From the NCBI GenBank assembly GCA_963668185.1, contig OY764162.1:62001-126000 (forward strand): a stretch of DNA of 64,000 bases. The letters are read 5' to 3'. The DNA is from G963668185 sp963668185 (GTDB taxonomy: Bacteria; Chloroflexota; Dehalococcoidia; Lucifugimonadales; G963668185). The notes beneath the pieces are model-generated. The model saw nothing but the letters and a program-made list of their open reading frames with translations, was not told the origin of the DNA and made no database searches. The translations under genes were made by a program, and so were the position numbers. This document shows, one piece after another, positions 9,455 to 16,655 of the stretch (its first letter is position 1; every line of letters starts with the position of its first letter).

Positions 9455-9463
9455 ATTGTACCA
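9455..9463 (-). promoter_or_regulatory. Extended -10 promoter giving a predicted leaderless EndoQ mRNA
   Basis: Reading leftward, TGG-TACAAT ends six bases before the ATG at 9448. Transcription normally begins about seven bases after the -10 box, which would place the first base at the A of the ATG. No Shine-Dalgarno sequence lies between. Confidence 0.45.
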
Positions 9464-9496
9464 GCAGGCCCTTTGCGGGTTGGCCGGAATCGTATC

Positions 9497-10660
9497 CTAC
9501 GGCAAAACGTCCCGCAGCGTGGACACCAGCTTGTCGGCATCGTCCCGGTTGTTGAAGAAGTGCATGGACGCGCGAATCCCCGACGGATAGGGGACCGACC
9601 GTACCAGGACGCGCTCAGCGTTCCAGAGCGACTCGGCCGCCGCGCGCTGGTCCTCGCCCTCCACGTAGAACGTGACCAGGCCGGTGCACTCCGGCCCCTC
9701 AAGCGGCGACAGCACCCGGACTCCCGGCAGGTCCACCAGCGCCGCCTTCAGGTTCGAAGCAAGCTCAACGTTGTGCGCCTCGATAGTGTCCGGACCGGCG
9801 GCAAGGTGAATGCGAACCGCCTCCAGGAATCCGGCCCGCAGCGCCAAGCTGGACGTGCTGACAACGTACTTGTCGATGTCGTCTTCCTTGAGCGCATAGT
9901 TGCCCAGGTGGTCGTGGGAAGTGACCGCATGGCTGGATACGCGGACGGGCCGAACCGTTGGGATCATCTCCTGGCGGATGTACAGCGCGCCGGTGCCGTC
10001 CGGGCCGAGAAGCCACTTTTGGCCGGACATCGCGTAGAAGTCGCATCCCAGGTCCTCGACGTCCACACGAACGTGGCCGGGGCCCTGCGCGCCATCGACC
10101 AGCAGCCATATCCCGCGCGGCCTCGTGATCTCGGATATCGCCTTGATCGGCATCCGAACTCCCGAAGAGAACTCGATGTGGCTCAGGAAGACCATCCGCG
10201 TGCGGTCCGTAATGGCCGCGTCCACTTTCTCGAGTACGCTCTCATGCGTCTCAGCCGGCTCCAACTGCAAGACCTTGACGCTCGTGCCGTTCGTAGTCTG
10301 CGTGTAGTAGCTTGGGACCAGGATGGACGCGTGTTCCAGGCTGCACGTGATGATCTCGTCGCCTTCGCGCCATGGAAGGCCGCTCATGACCACGTTGATC
10401 CCATCGGTCGTGTTCTCGGTCAGGTGTATCTCGGAGGAGTCGGCGTTCACAAGCTCCGCGACGGCTGCCCTTGACTGTTCCCGTATCTCGGCGCTGTTCT
10501 CCAGTACGCCCGAGGAGGTAGGCCCGTTCTCGTTCTCGAACTCCAGCCTCTGCTTGACGGCATCGATGACGGTAGTGGGCGATGGGCCGTTCCAGCCTGT
10601 GTTCAGGTACGTCATGCGTCGAGTCGCCGGTATCAGATCGCGCAGGGCCGATGGTTCCAC
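9497..10660 (-). CDS. Aminotransferase class V (cysteine desulfurase/isopenicillin epimerase-like)
   Basis: The 387-residue fold-type I PLP enzyme starts at GTG 10660 behind AAAGGAG. Signatures are YLNTGWNGPSP near residue 19, LTENTTDGINVVMSGLPW (cofactor phosphate region), LLVDGAQGPGHVRVDVEDLGCDF (Asp contacting the pyridine ring) and the PLP lysine in SGQKWLLGPDGTGALY (Lys about 215). It resembles the EgtE/isopenicillin-N epimerase branch more than IscS, because it lacks an obvious IscS-type cysteine loop. The substrate is not readable. It is 33 bases after the Gfo/Idh gene, suggesting a linked catabolic function in which an amino acid or amine is processed. Confidence 0.88.
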   Translation of the reverse strand: MEPSALRDLIPATRRMTYLNTGWNGPSPTTVIDAVKQRLEFENENGPTSSGVLENSAEIREQSRAAVAELVNADSSEIHLTENTTDGINVVMSGLPWREGDEIITCSLEHASILVPSYYTQTTNGTSVKVLQLEPAETHESVLEKVDAAITDRTRMVFLSHIEFSSGVRMPIKAISEITRPRGIWLLVDGAQGPGHVRVDVEDLGCDFYAMSGQKWLLGPDGTGALYIRQEMIPTVRPVRVSSHAVTSHDHLGNYALKEDDIDKYVVSTSSLALRAGFLEAVRIHLAAGPDTIEAHNVELASNLKAALVDLPGVRVLSPLEGPECTGLVTFYVEGEDQRAAAESLWNAERVLVRSVPYPSGIRASMHFFNNRDDADKLVSTLRDVLP

Positions 10661-10693
10661 GATTCATGCTCCTTTCGAATGACGGCTCTTGCC

Positions 10694-11731
10694 TTACAGC
10701 GGAAGAGCTATCTTCTGGCCTGACTGGGCGCTCCGGGTTACAGCCTCTGTGAACTCCATGTAGCGGACGCCGTCTTCGAACGTCGTGTGCGTGACAGGCT
10801 CGACGCCTCGAACGGCGTTCACGAACTCCTCCTCCACTCGCCAGCCGCCGCGCTTCTCAGGAGGGATGTCGATCTCGCTCAGTTCATCGTCCCCGCGCCG
10901 GCCGCCGCGCAGCGTCATTGAACCTGCTTCCAGGTGCAGCGTGCCCTCGTCCCCAAAGAGCCACACCTCGTCCGGCCCCGCCAGCCCGGAGACTGCCGTG
11001 TGGCTGATGTGGGCGACGGCCCCGCCGGCCAGTTCGCAGAGTATCTCGACGTGGTCCGGGACCGTCACCGTCTTTCGTTCGCCGGCCCAGTCCTGCCGGT
11101 GATCTGCGTGCACGCGTGTTAGCGCGGAAACGGACAGCGCCGGGCCCACCCAGCGCATCATCGCCTCGTACCAGATGCCCATGCCCATGATGTTGTATCC
11201 GGAGAGGTCGCGGTCCTGGCGCCAGTGAATCTCAGAGTCGCGATCGATGAAGCCGCCCTGGCTGACGCGCATGTCAACGGACAGGAGATTCCCTAGGAAC
11301 CCGTCGGCGATGAGATCCTTGATCGTGGCGTCCACGCTCAACGTGTGCGGCGCGGGCACGATCTGCGCCACCTGGCCGGGGTGTTCCCGCGACGCCGCCA
11401 GCATTGTGTGGGCCTCCGAGGCGTCCATGGACATCCTAGCCTCGGTGAGAACGTGCTTGCCGTTCTCCAGAGCCGCAATGGTCAACGCGCAGTGCAGGTA
11501 AGGCCACGTGCCGATGCAGATGGCGTTCGTGTCCGGGTTCTCGATCAGGTCGCGCCAGTTGTCGTACACCTTCGGTATGCCGTACTGGTCCGCCACCGCC
11601 TGACCGGACTCGCGGCTCCGGTTGCAGACGCTGACGATCTCCACGCCGTCCAGCTTCTGAAAGCCGGGGATGTGCATCAGCTTCGTGTTTCCGCCCGCGC
11701 CAACCAGGCCGATACGCACGTGCTCAGTCAT
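10694..11731 (-). CDS. Gfo/Idh/MocA family NAD(P)-dependent oxidoreductase
   Basis: The 345-residue protein has an N-terminal Rossmann fold (GLVGAGGNTKLMHIPGF, residues about 8-24), followed by VSVCNRS and the family helix PDTNAICIGTWPYLHCALTIAALENGKHVLTEARMS, where the usual EKP catalytic lysine motif reads TEARMS. The C-terminal domain carries the substrate-binding half. Loss of the EKP lysine is notable: in classical members that lysine takes part in sugar or polyol oxidation, so this paralog may have altered chemistry or bind without turnover. The ATG at 11731 has GAGGAGG seven bases upstream and overlaps the end of the preceding gene by eight bases. Confidence 0.88.
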   Translation of the reverse strand: MTEHVRIGLVGAGGNTKLMHIPGFQKLDGVEIVSVCNRSRESGQAVADQYGIPKVYDNWRDLIENPDTNAICIGTWPYLHCALTIAALENGKHVLTEARMSMDASEAHTMLAASREHPGQVAQIVPAPHTLSVDATIKDLIADGFLGNLLSVDMRVSQGGFIDRDSEIHWRQDRDLSGYNIMGMGIWYEAMMRWVGPALSVSALTRVHADHRQDWAGERKTVTVPDHVEILCELAGGAVAHISHTAVSGLAGPDEVWLFGDEGTLHLEAGSMTLRGGRRGDDELSEIDIPPEKRGGWRVEEEFVNAVRGVEPVTHTTFEDGVRYMEFTEAVTRSAQSGQKIALPL

Positions 11732-12362
11732 TCGGAAATCCTCCTCGCTTTTCGTTTCCCAACCTGGAGAGCAGGTTGAGCGAACGCCGGAGGTGCCGGC
11801 CGATGAGGTCGTAGCACTCGAACACCTCCTTGGCCGGAGCCGACAGGCTGGAGCCGCTTATCGCCAGCGCCCCGGGCGGCCACGTGCTGCTGCCGACTAG
11901 GATCGGCACGACACTGATCGTCCTCCAGGATTCGACACTCGACATTAGCAGATCGTTCAGTTGTGCGTCTCGCCCAATGCGATCGGCAAGGTCCCCGAAC
12001 AGGTCGCCCTTTGCCTTCAGTTGGACGCCGTTCACGGACCCAAAGAGGGGAAACGTCTTCCTGCGCGTGATCTTGATGTATGGGTCCAGGTACACCCAGT
12101 CCTGGTGCAAGTGGGTCACGTCGGGAGGCAGCACGAAGTACAGCACTCCGACGTTGTCGGCTGAGTTGTGTACTTCGGACGAGGGGGCCGCGCTCATCGC
12201 GATGGCCGCGCCGTCCAGGTTGCGGTTGCGAAAGCGCATGACTCCCGTAAAGCGGTCCTGCGACGCGTCCACGCCAATCATGGCGAACTCGTTGAGGACC
12301 GTCCTGGTAAGCCTGCCAACATAAGCCTCGCGCTGTCTGTGGCTGTTTACGGATTGTCGCAC
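11724..12362 (-). CDS. Unrecognised protein, possibly a GAF-like sensor
   Basis: I chose GTG 12362 (212 residues) because a purine-rich ribosome binding site (GGGGGAAGG) precedes it and an extended -10 box lies at 12392-12400; a TTG at 12392 would start inside that box. I do not recognise the family. The product is soluble, about one domain, with alternating strands (GVLYFVLPPDV, WRTISVVPILVG, GALAISGSSL) and a C-terminal helix ending in RRSLNLLSRLGNEKR. The strand pattern and 'GALAISGSSLSAPAKE' ending recall GAF/IclR effector domains that close with a similar LAISG motif, but no DNA-binding domain is visible. Overlap with the downstream dehydrogenase gene suggests translational coupling. Confidence 0.5.
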   Translation of the reverse strand: MRQSVNSHRQREAYVGRLTRTVLNEFAMIGVDASQDRFTGVMRFRNRNLDGAAIAMSAAPSSEVHNSADNVGVLYFVLPPDVTHLHQDWVYLDPYIKITRRKTFPLFGSVNGVQLKAKGDLFGDLADRIGRDAQLNDLLMSSVESWRTISVVPILVGSSTWPPGALAISGSSLSAPAKEVFECYDLIGRHLRRSLNLLSRLGNEKRGGFPND

Positions 12363-12391
12363 TAATCCCGCCTTCCCCCTAGCGAGACGCA

Positions 12392-12400
12392 ACTATAGCA
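12392..12400 (-). promoter_or_regulatory. Extended -10 promoter
   Basis: Reading leftward, TGC-TATAGT lies about 30 bases before the GTG at 12362. It matches the recurring extended -10 form in this window. It could give a second transcript within the leftward gene run. Confidence 0.45.
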
Positions 12401-12442
12401 AGGGGCGAGCGCGGTAGTCGAACCGGGCCTGCGTTGCTTGCC

Positions 12443-13357
12443 TCAACCGCCGGCAGCGGCCGGATAGTGAAGTCTCCCCCGCCGCTCCGTCTCCGCCCGC
12501 AGCAGGTGCCCCTCGATCGTGGTGACGTATAGCGTGGACAGGTCCTCGCCTCCGAACGTGCAGTTCGTGGGCTGGTCGAACGGCAGCGGGTGGCGCTCGA
12601 TGACCTCACCGTCCGGCGAGAACACGTAGATCGACGGCCCCGGTCCGCCGTCGCGCCAGCCGGCCGTGGCCACGATGTTGCCCTCGGTGTCCAGAACCAT
12701 GCCGTCGATGCCCCTGTTCTGGCCGAAGTCGTGCAATACCCGGCCCTTCCGCAGGCGGCGTTCTTCGCTCACCGGGTACGCGCGGAGTTGGTGTTGGTTC
12801 GGCGCTTCGGGTTCGCCGCCGGTCTGGGCCACGTAGAGGGTCTTATGGTCTAGAGAGAACAGCAACCCGTTCGGCCTCGTCGTGTCGCGAGTCATCCTGT
12901 CGATCCGATACTTGCCGCCCGGAAGGGGGGCGAGCCGGAACACCGATTCGTGATCAAGCTCCTTGAGAGATCTGTCGACGCTCCAGGGGCCGCCCGCGCC
13001 CGCATAGAAGGGATCGGAGAACCAGACGTAGCCCTCCGGGTCGATCGCCAGGTCGTTCGGGATGTTCAGATTGCTGTCCTGATAGCGGTCCGCCAGCACA
13101 ACCGGGCCGTCCGGGTCGTAGCGCACCACGCGGCGCGCGCCGCCCTCGCAGGCGTACAGGCGGCCCTGCGAGTCGAACATCAGGCCGTTCGCGCAGTTGG
13201 TACCCCGCCGGTAGGGCGAAGTTGCGCCGGTGGCCGGATCGTATCGATAGATGATGCTGGATGGTATGTGGGTAAAGAGCAGGCCGCTTCCGTCCCACGC
13301 CGGCCCTTCCGTTACTCCCCCAAAAGGCCCGGCAATCAGAGAGAACGTCCAACTCAC
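12443..13357 (-). CDS. SMP-30/gluconolactonase/LRE family protein
   Basis: The 304-residue six-bladed beta-propeller is of the senescence marker/gluconolactonase type, a metal-dependent lactonase that opens sugar lactones. Characteristic segments are EGPAWDGSGLLFT (metal-ligand Glu), CANGLMFDSQGRLYACEGGARRVVRYD, NIPNDLAIDPEGYVWFSDPFY (metal-ligand Asn and Asp) and RPNGLLFSLDHKTLYVAQT. GTG 13357 has AGGAGG about six bases upstream. It follows the HpcH-type aldolase by only nine bases, so the two are very likely made together; lactone hydrolysis followed by dehydration and aldol cleavage is a common sugar-acid route. The actual sugar is not known. Confidence 0.9.
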   Translation of the reverse strand: MSWTFSLIAGPFGGVTEGPAWDGSGLLFTHIPSSIIYRYDPATGATSPYRRGTNCANGLMFDSQGRLYACEGGARRVVRYDPDGPVVLADRYQDSNLNIPNDLAIDPEGYVWFSDPFYAGAGGPWSVDRSLKELDHESVFRLAPLPGGKYRIDRMTRDTTRPNGLLFSLDHKTLYVAQTGGEPEAPNQHQLRAYPVSEERRLRKGRVLHDFGQNRGIDGMVLDTEGNIVATAGWRDGGPGPSIYVFSPDGEVIERHPLPFDQPTNCTFGGEDLSTLYVTTIEGHLLRAETERRGRLHYPAAAGG

Positions 13358-13366
13358 GAGAGCCTC

Positions 13367-14194
13367 CTAGATTACTTCCCTGGACTCGCCGATGTCCTCG
13401 ACGGCTTCTCCACCCAGTTCGGCGCCGACCTCCTTGATCAGCCCGAACTCGTGCCTCATGCCCATGTGCATCTGCCTGGAGTCGGTGCTGAACAGCACGA
13501 ACCTGGCGCCCTCTCTCAGCCACTTGATCGTCAGGTCAACGGTCTGATGGTGGATCAGCACGGGAATGTTTCGAGCGCGGCACTTGGCGATGATGGTACG
13601 CAGGGCCTCCTCGTACTTCGGATGGTCATACGTGTCCGGCACTCCGAGCGTGATGCTCAGATCGTTGGGGCCGACGAAGATGCCGTCGATGCCGGGGACC
13701 TCCAGCATCGCGTCAAGGTTCTCGATAGCCGGAACGCTCTCTATGCCCACAAGGCAAATGGAGTCGGCGTTTCGCTCTTCGAGGTACCGGCGCGTCTCCT
13801 CACTCGGAAACTCGCCCGTTGCCATGGCGTGATCCAACACCTTGCCCTTGAGCGGCCTCCACTTGGCGGCTCCCACGACCTCCACGACCTCCTCCACCGT
13901 CTCGCAGTAAGGAGCGAGGACGCCCTGTGCGCCCGCGTCCAGCGCCTGCGTGATGTAGTGGGACCAGGGGACGACCACTCGGACGATCGGCACCACGCCG
14001 GTGTGTGACATCGCGGACATGATGTCCCCGACCTCCCCTCTGTCCAGAGGCGCATGCTCCGTATCGAAGATGAGGTAGTCAAGCCCGAAGTCCGCATACG
14101 CCGAAGCCCATCTTGGACTGCGTCCGATGCTGACCATCGCGCCGTAGGCGATCCCGCCGGCTTGCATTTTTTCCTTCAGGTCTCTTCCGCGCAT
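13367..14194 (-). CDS. HpcH/HpaI aldolase family protein
   Basis: The 275-residue TIM-barrel belongs to the HpcH/HpaI (class II pyruvate aldolase) family that cleaves 2-keto-3-deoxy acids. Family features are FDTEHAPLDRGEV (about residue 44), VRVVVPWSHYITQALDAGAQGVLAPYCETVEEV with the usual DAGAQG(V/I)xxP, metal ligand GIESVPAIENLDAMLEVPGIDGIFVGPNDLSITLG. It is first in the leftward run and has a sigma70 promoter plus a GGGAG ribosome binding site. A second paralog lies at 54956-55723. The substrate is inferred only at the level of a hydroxy-oxo acid. Confidence 0.92.
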   Translation of the reverse strand: MRGRDLKEKMQAGGIAYGAMVSIGRSPRWASAYADFGLDYLIFDTEHAPLDRGEVGDIMSAMSHTGVVPIVRVVVPWSHYITQALDAGAQGVLAPYCETVEEVVEVVGAAKWRPLKGKVLDHAMATGEFPSEETRRYLEERNADSICLVGIESVPAIENLDAMLEVPGIDGIFVGPNDLSITLGVPDTYDHPKYEEALRTIIAKCRARNIPVLIHHQTVDLTIKWLREGARFVLFSTDSRQMHMGMRHEFGLIKEVGAELGGEAVEDIGESREVI

Positions 14195-14238
14195 GTGTAA
14201 CTCCCGTTCCGTGTATTAGGACTTTAGGGACGATTCGG

Positions 14239-14266
14239 ATTGTACGGCCAACTATCCGGGTGTCAA
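14239..14266 (-). promoter_or_regulatory. Sigma70 promoter of the leftward catabolic run
   Basis: Reading leftward, TTGACA (14261-14266), a 16-base spacer and TACAAT (14239-14244) precede the aldolase ATG at 14194, giving a leader of roughly 37 bases with a GGGAG site. It lies back to back with the nuoE promoter. Confidence 0.65.
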
Positions 14267-14303
14267 GAACTGTTCTCGGCGGAAGCAGGCTTCAACTGCC
14301 CTG

Positions 14304-14312
14304 TGCTATCAT
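14304..14312 (+). promoter_or_regulatory. Extended -10 promoter of the nuoEFG-like operon
   Basis: TGC-TATCAT ends about 37 bases before the TTG start of nuoE; a GAGGAG site (14335-14340) lies between. No good -35 box is visible, as expected for extended -10 promoters. The -35 region overlaps the divergent aldolase promoter. Confidence 0.5.
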
Positions 14313-14348
14313 TCGTGACGGATTTAGCAATCTTGAGGAGCCAGCCGC

Positions 14349-14828
14349 TTGCCTGAGGCTGAGGACGCCGTCAGAGAACGCATTGGGAAGGCGCTCGCCT
14401 CCCAGCGTTGGCCGACTACCACGGTACTTTCAGGATTGCTGGCCGCCCAGGACGAACTGGGCTACCTTCCCGACGAAGCCATCGAGATGGTGGCCGAGTT
14501 CAACGGCGCGTCGATCAACGACGTGTGGGGGGTAGCGTCCTTCTACACCAACTTTCGCTTCACTCCGCCGGGGAACCACGTCGTGGAGGTCTGCTGGGGG
14601 CCGACGTGCCACCTGATGGGAGCAGCCCTGGTGCTCGATCGAGTGCAGCGAGAGCTTGGCCTGGAAGACGAAGGCGAGACGTCGGACGCCAACGTCACCC
14701 TTAAGTACAACACCTGCCTGGGGGCCTGCGCGCAGGCGCCGGTAATCAGCGTCAACCACCGGCTGATGGGCCGCATCGACCCTGACCGCGCCGCGAATGC
14801 ACTGTCCGGCCTGCCCCACGGCTCATAG
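14349..14828 (+). CDS. nuoE: NADH dehydrogenase subunit E-like [2Fe-2S] protein
   Basis: The 159-residue thioredoxin-like ferredoxin carries one [2Fe-2S] cluster and feeds electrons between FMN and downstream clusters in complex I-like dehydrogenases, soluble hydrogenases and NAD-linked formate dehydrogenases. The four cluster cysteines are visible in VCWGPTCHLMGA (about residues 84-89) and YNTCLGACAQAP (about 122-126). The N-terminal helical bundle includes VLSGLLAAQDELGYLPDEAIEMVAE. The start is TTG 14349 with GAGGAG eight bases upstream. nuoF follows after 17 bases. No other nuo genes (A-D, H-N) are nearby, so it probably serves a soluble NADH-oxidising complex. Confidence 0.9.
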   Translation: MPEAEDAVRERIGKALASQRWPTTTVLSGLLAAQDELGYLPDEAIEMVAEFNGASINDVWGVASFYTNFRFTPPGNHVVEVCWGPTCHLMGAALVLDRVQRELGLEDEGETSDANVTLKYNTCLGACAQAPVISVNHRLMGRIDPDRAANALSGLPHGS

Positions 14829-14845
14829 ATTGATACGCGAGTAAA

Positions 14846-16600
14846 GTGAGCACCTACCAAGACCTGAAGCGAGAAGCGGACGAGCGCTGGCAGGCGCTCG
14901 TGAACGGCGACAGGCCATGGATTCGAGTAGGCTCCGCCATGTGCGGCCAGGCTGCGGGGGCGATCGAGGTGATCGACGCCCTGCGGGAAGCGCTCGATTC
15001 CAGGGGACTGGATACCGAGTTGAGCGGCGTCGGCTGCATAGGCGTCTGCTATGCGGAGCCCCTGGTCGACGTGCTGAAACCCGGCGGCTCGCGTGTTTTC
15101 TTCCGCAACGTAACCTCGGAAGACGCCGCTGCCATCGTCGAGTCGTATCTCGCTAACGGCTCGGCGCCGGCGGACAAGGCCTTCGGTTTCATTGGCGATG
15201 TCCCTGTGGACGGGCTGGCCAATCTTGACCTTGAGGCTCCGAGGAAGTTCGAGCACCGCATCGCGCTGCGCAACGCGGGCAACATCGTTCCCGGAGACGT
15301 CGACCAGTACGTCGCGAACGGAGGGTACGAAGCGCTGAACCGGGCCCTCCAGTCCATGGAGCCGCCCGACGTTCTTGAAGAGATCAAGACGTCCGGACTT
15401 CGCGGCCGCGGCGGCGCTGCCTTCCCGACCGGCGTGAAGCTGAGTTTCCTGGTCGGCTCGCCCGGGCCGCCCAAGTACATCCTATGCAACTGCGAAGAGG
15501 GCGATCCTGGCGCGGTGAACGACAAGGGCATCCTGGAAAGCGACCCTCATACGCTGCTGGAGGGCCTCATCCTGGCAGGCTACGCGACCGGGGCGTCCAA
15601 CGGCATCGTGTTCGTCAGGCACGGCCATGATGGCCCCATAGACAGGATGGACGAGGCAATCCGGCAGGCATACGACAGAGGACTGCTCGGCCAGAACATC
15701 CTCGACTCGGACTTCAGCTTCGACGTGGAGATCTCGTTGACCGGCGAATCGTACGTCGCCGGCGAAGAGACGGCCCTCATGGAGTCGATCGAGGGCAACC
15801 GGGCCATGCCCCGGTTCAGGCCGCCCTTCCCGGCGGCGTTCGGCGTCTGGGGCAAGCCAAGCAACATAAACAACGTGAAGACGCTGGCTTACCTGCCTGA
15901 GATCGTGGCCAAAGGCGGCGAGTGGTTCTCGTCCATCGGAGTCAACAGAAGCACCGGCACCGCTATCCTGTGCCTGAACGGCCAGATCAGCAGGCCCGGC
16001 CTGTACGAGGTCCCGATGGGGCTCACGCTCGGCCAGGTGATAGACGACATCGGCGGCGGCGTTCCGGGCGGCAAGAAGTTGAAGCTGTTGCAGACCGGCG
16101 GACCCTTGGGCGGCGTGCTCGGCCCCGACGCGATGGACATCACGCTGGACTTCGAGGCGATGGCGGAGGCGGGCGCGATCCTCGGCTCCGGCGGCATCAT
16201 CATCGCCGACGAAGACACGTGCGCCGTGGATCTCACGCGCGTGCTGGTCTCCTTCTGCCAGTACGAGTCCTGCGGCAAGTGCTTCCCCTGCAGGCTTGGC
16301 ATGACTCACCTGATGGAGATCGTGGAGCGCATAGCCAGGTTCGAAGGACGGCCTGGAGACCTGGAACTGATGCGGCAGATCGGCGGCAACATGCAGGCCG
16401 CCTCTCTCTGCGGGCATGGACAGCTCGGCTTCAACCCGATCAGTTCAGCCTTCAAGCACTTCGAGGAGGACTTCAACCTGCACCTGGAAGAGAGCAGGTG
16501 CGTCACGGGCGGCTGCGCCAACCCCATCATCACGCCTCGCAACACCCGACCGTACGCCGATGCTTACGAAGCGGTCCAAATGACACACACCAGTTGGTAG
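14846..16600 (+). CDS. nuoF: NADH dehydrogenase subunit F-like flavoprotein with N-terminal ferredoxin domain
   Basis: The 584-residue subunit binds NADH, FMN and a [4Fe-4S] cluster. It is longer than plain NuoF because of a thioredoxin-like ferredoxin domain (about 1-115, MCGQAAGA and GCIGVCYAEPLV), as in HndC/HymB/HoxF-type subunits of soluble hydrogenases and formate dehydrogenases. Then come the FMN/NADH motifs GLRGRGGAAFPTGVK (about 182-196) and CNCEEGDPGAVNDKGILESDPH. The cluster site is ESCGKCFPCR (about 473-482) with the fourth cysteine in ASLCGHGQLG. The start is GTG 14846. The long form and lack of membrane subunits point to a soluble NAD-linked complex with the neighbouring NuoE and NuoG-like proteins. 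Confidence 0.92.
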   Translation: MSTYQDLKREADERWQALVNGDRPWIRVGSAMCGQAAGAIEVIDALREALDSRGLDTELSGVGCIGVCYAEPLVDVLKPGGSRVFFRNVTSEDAAAIVESYLANGSAPADKAFGFIGDVPVDGLANLDLEAPRKFEHRIALRNAGNIVPGDVDQYVANGGYEALNRALQSMEPPDVLEEIKTSGLRGRGGAAFPTGVKLSFLVGSPGPPKYILCNCEEGDPGAVNDKGILESDPHTLLEGLILAGYATGASNGIVFVRHGHDGPIDRMDEAIRQAYDRGLLGQNILDSDFSFDVEISLTGESYVAGEETALMESIEGNRAMPRFRPPFPAAFGVWGKPSNINNVKTLAYLPEIVAKGGEWFSSIGVNRSTGTAILCLNGQISRPGLYEVPMGLTLGQVIDDIGGGVPGGKKLKLLQTGGPLGGVLGPDAMDITLDFEAMAEAGAILGSGGIIIADEDTCAVDLTRVLVSFCQYESCGKCFPCRLGMTHLMEIVERIARFEGRPGDLELMRQIGGNMQAASLCGHGQLGFNPISSAFKHFEEDFNLHLEESRCVTGGCANPIITPRNTRPYADAYEAVQMTHTSW

Positions 16601-16655
16601 AGGTCCGCGCTCAGAGCGGCGGATTGCGACCTTTCAAACAAAGCGGAGCCAGAGA

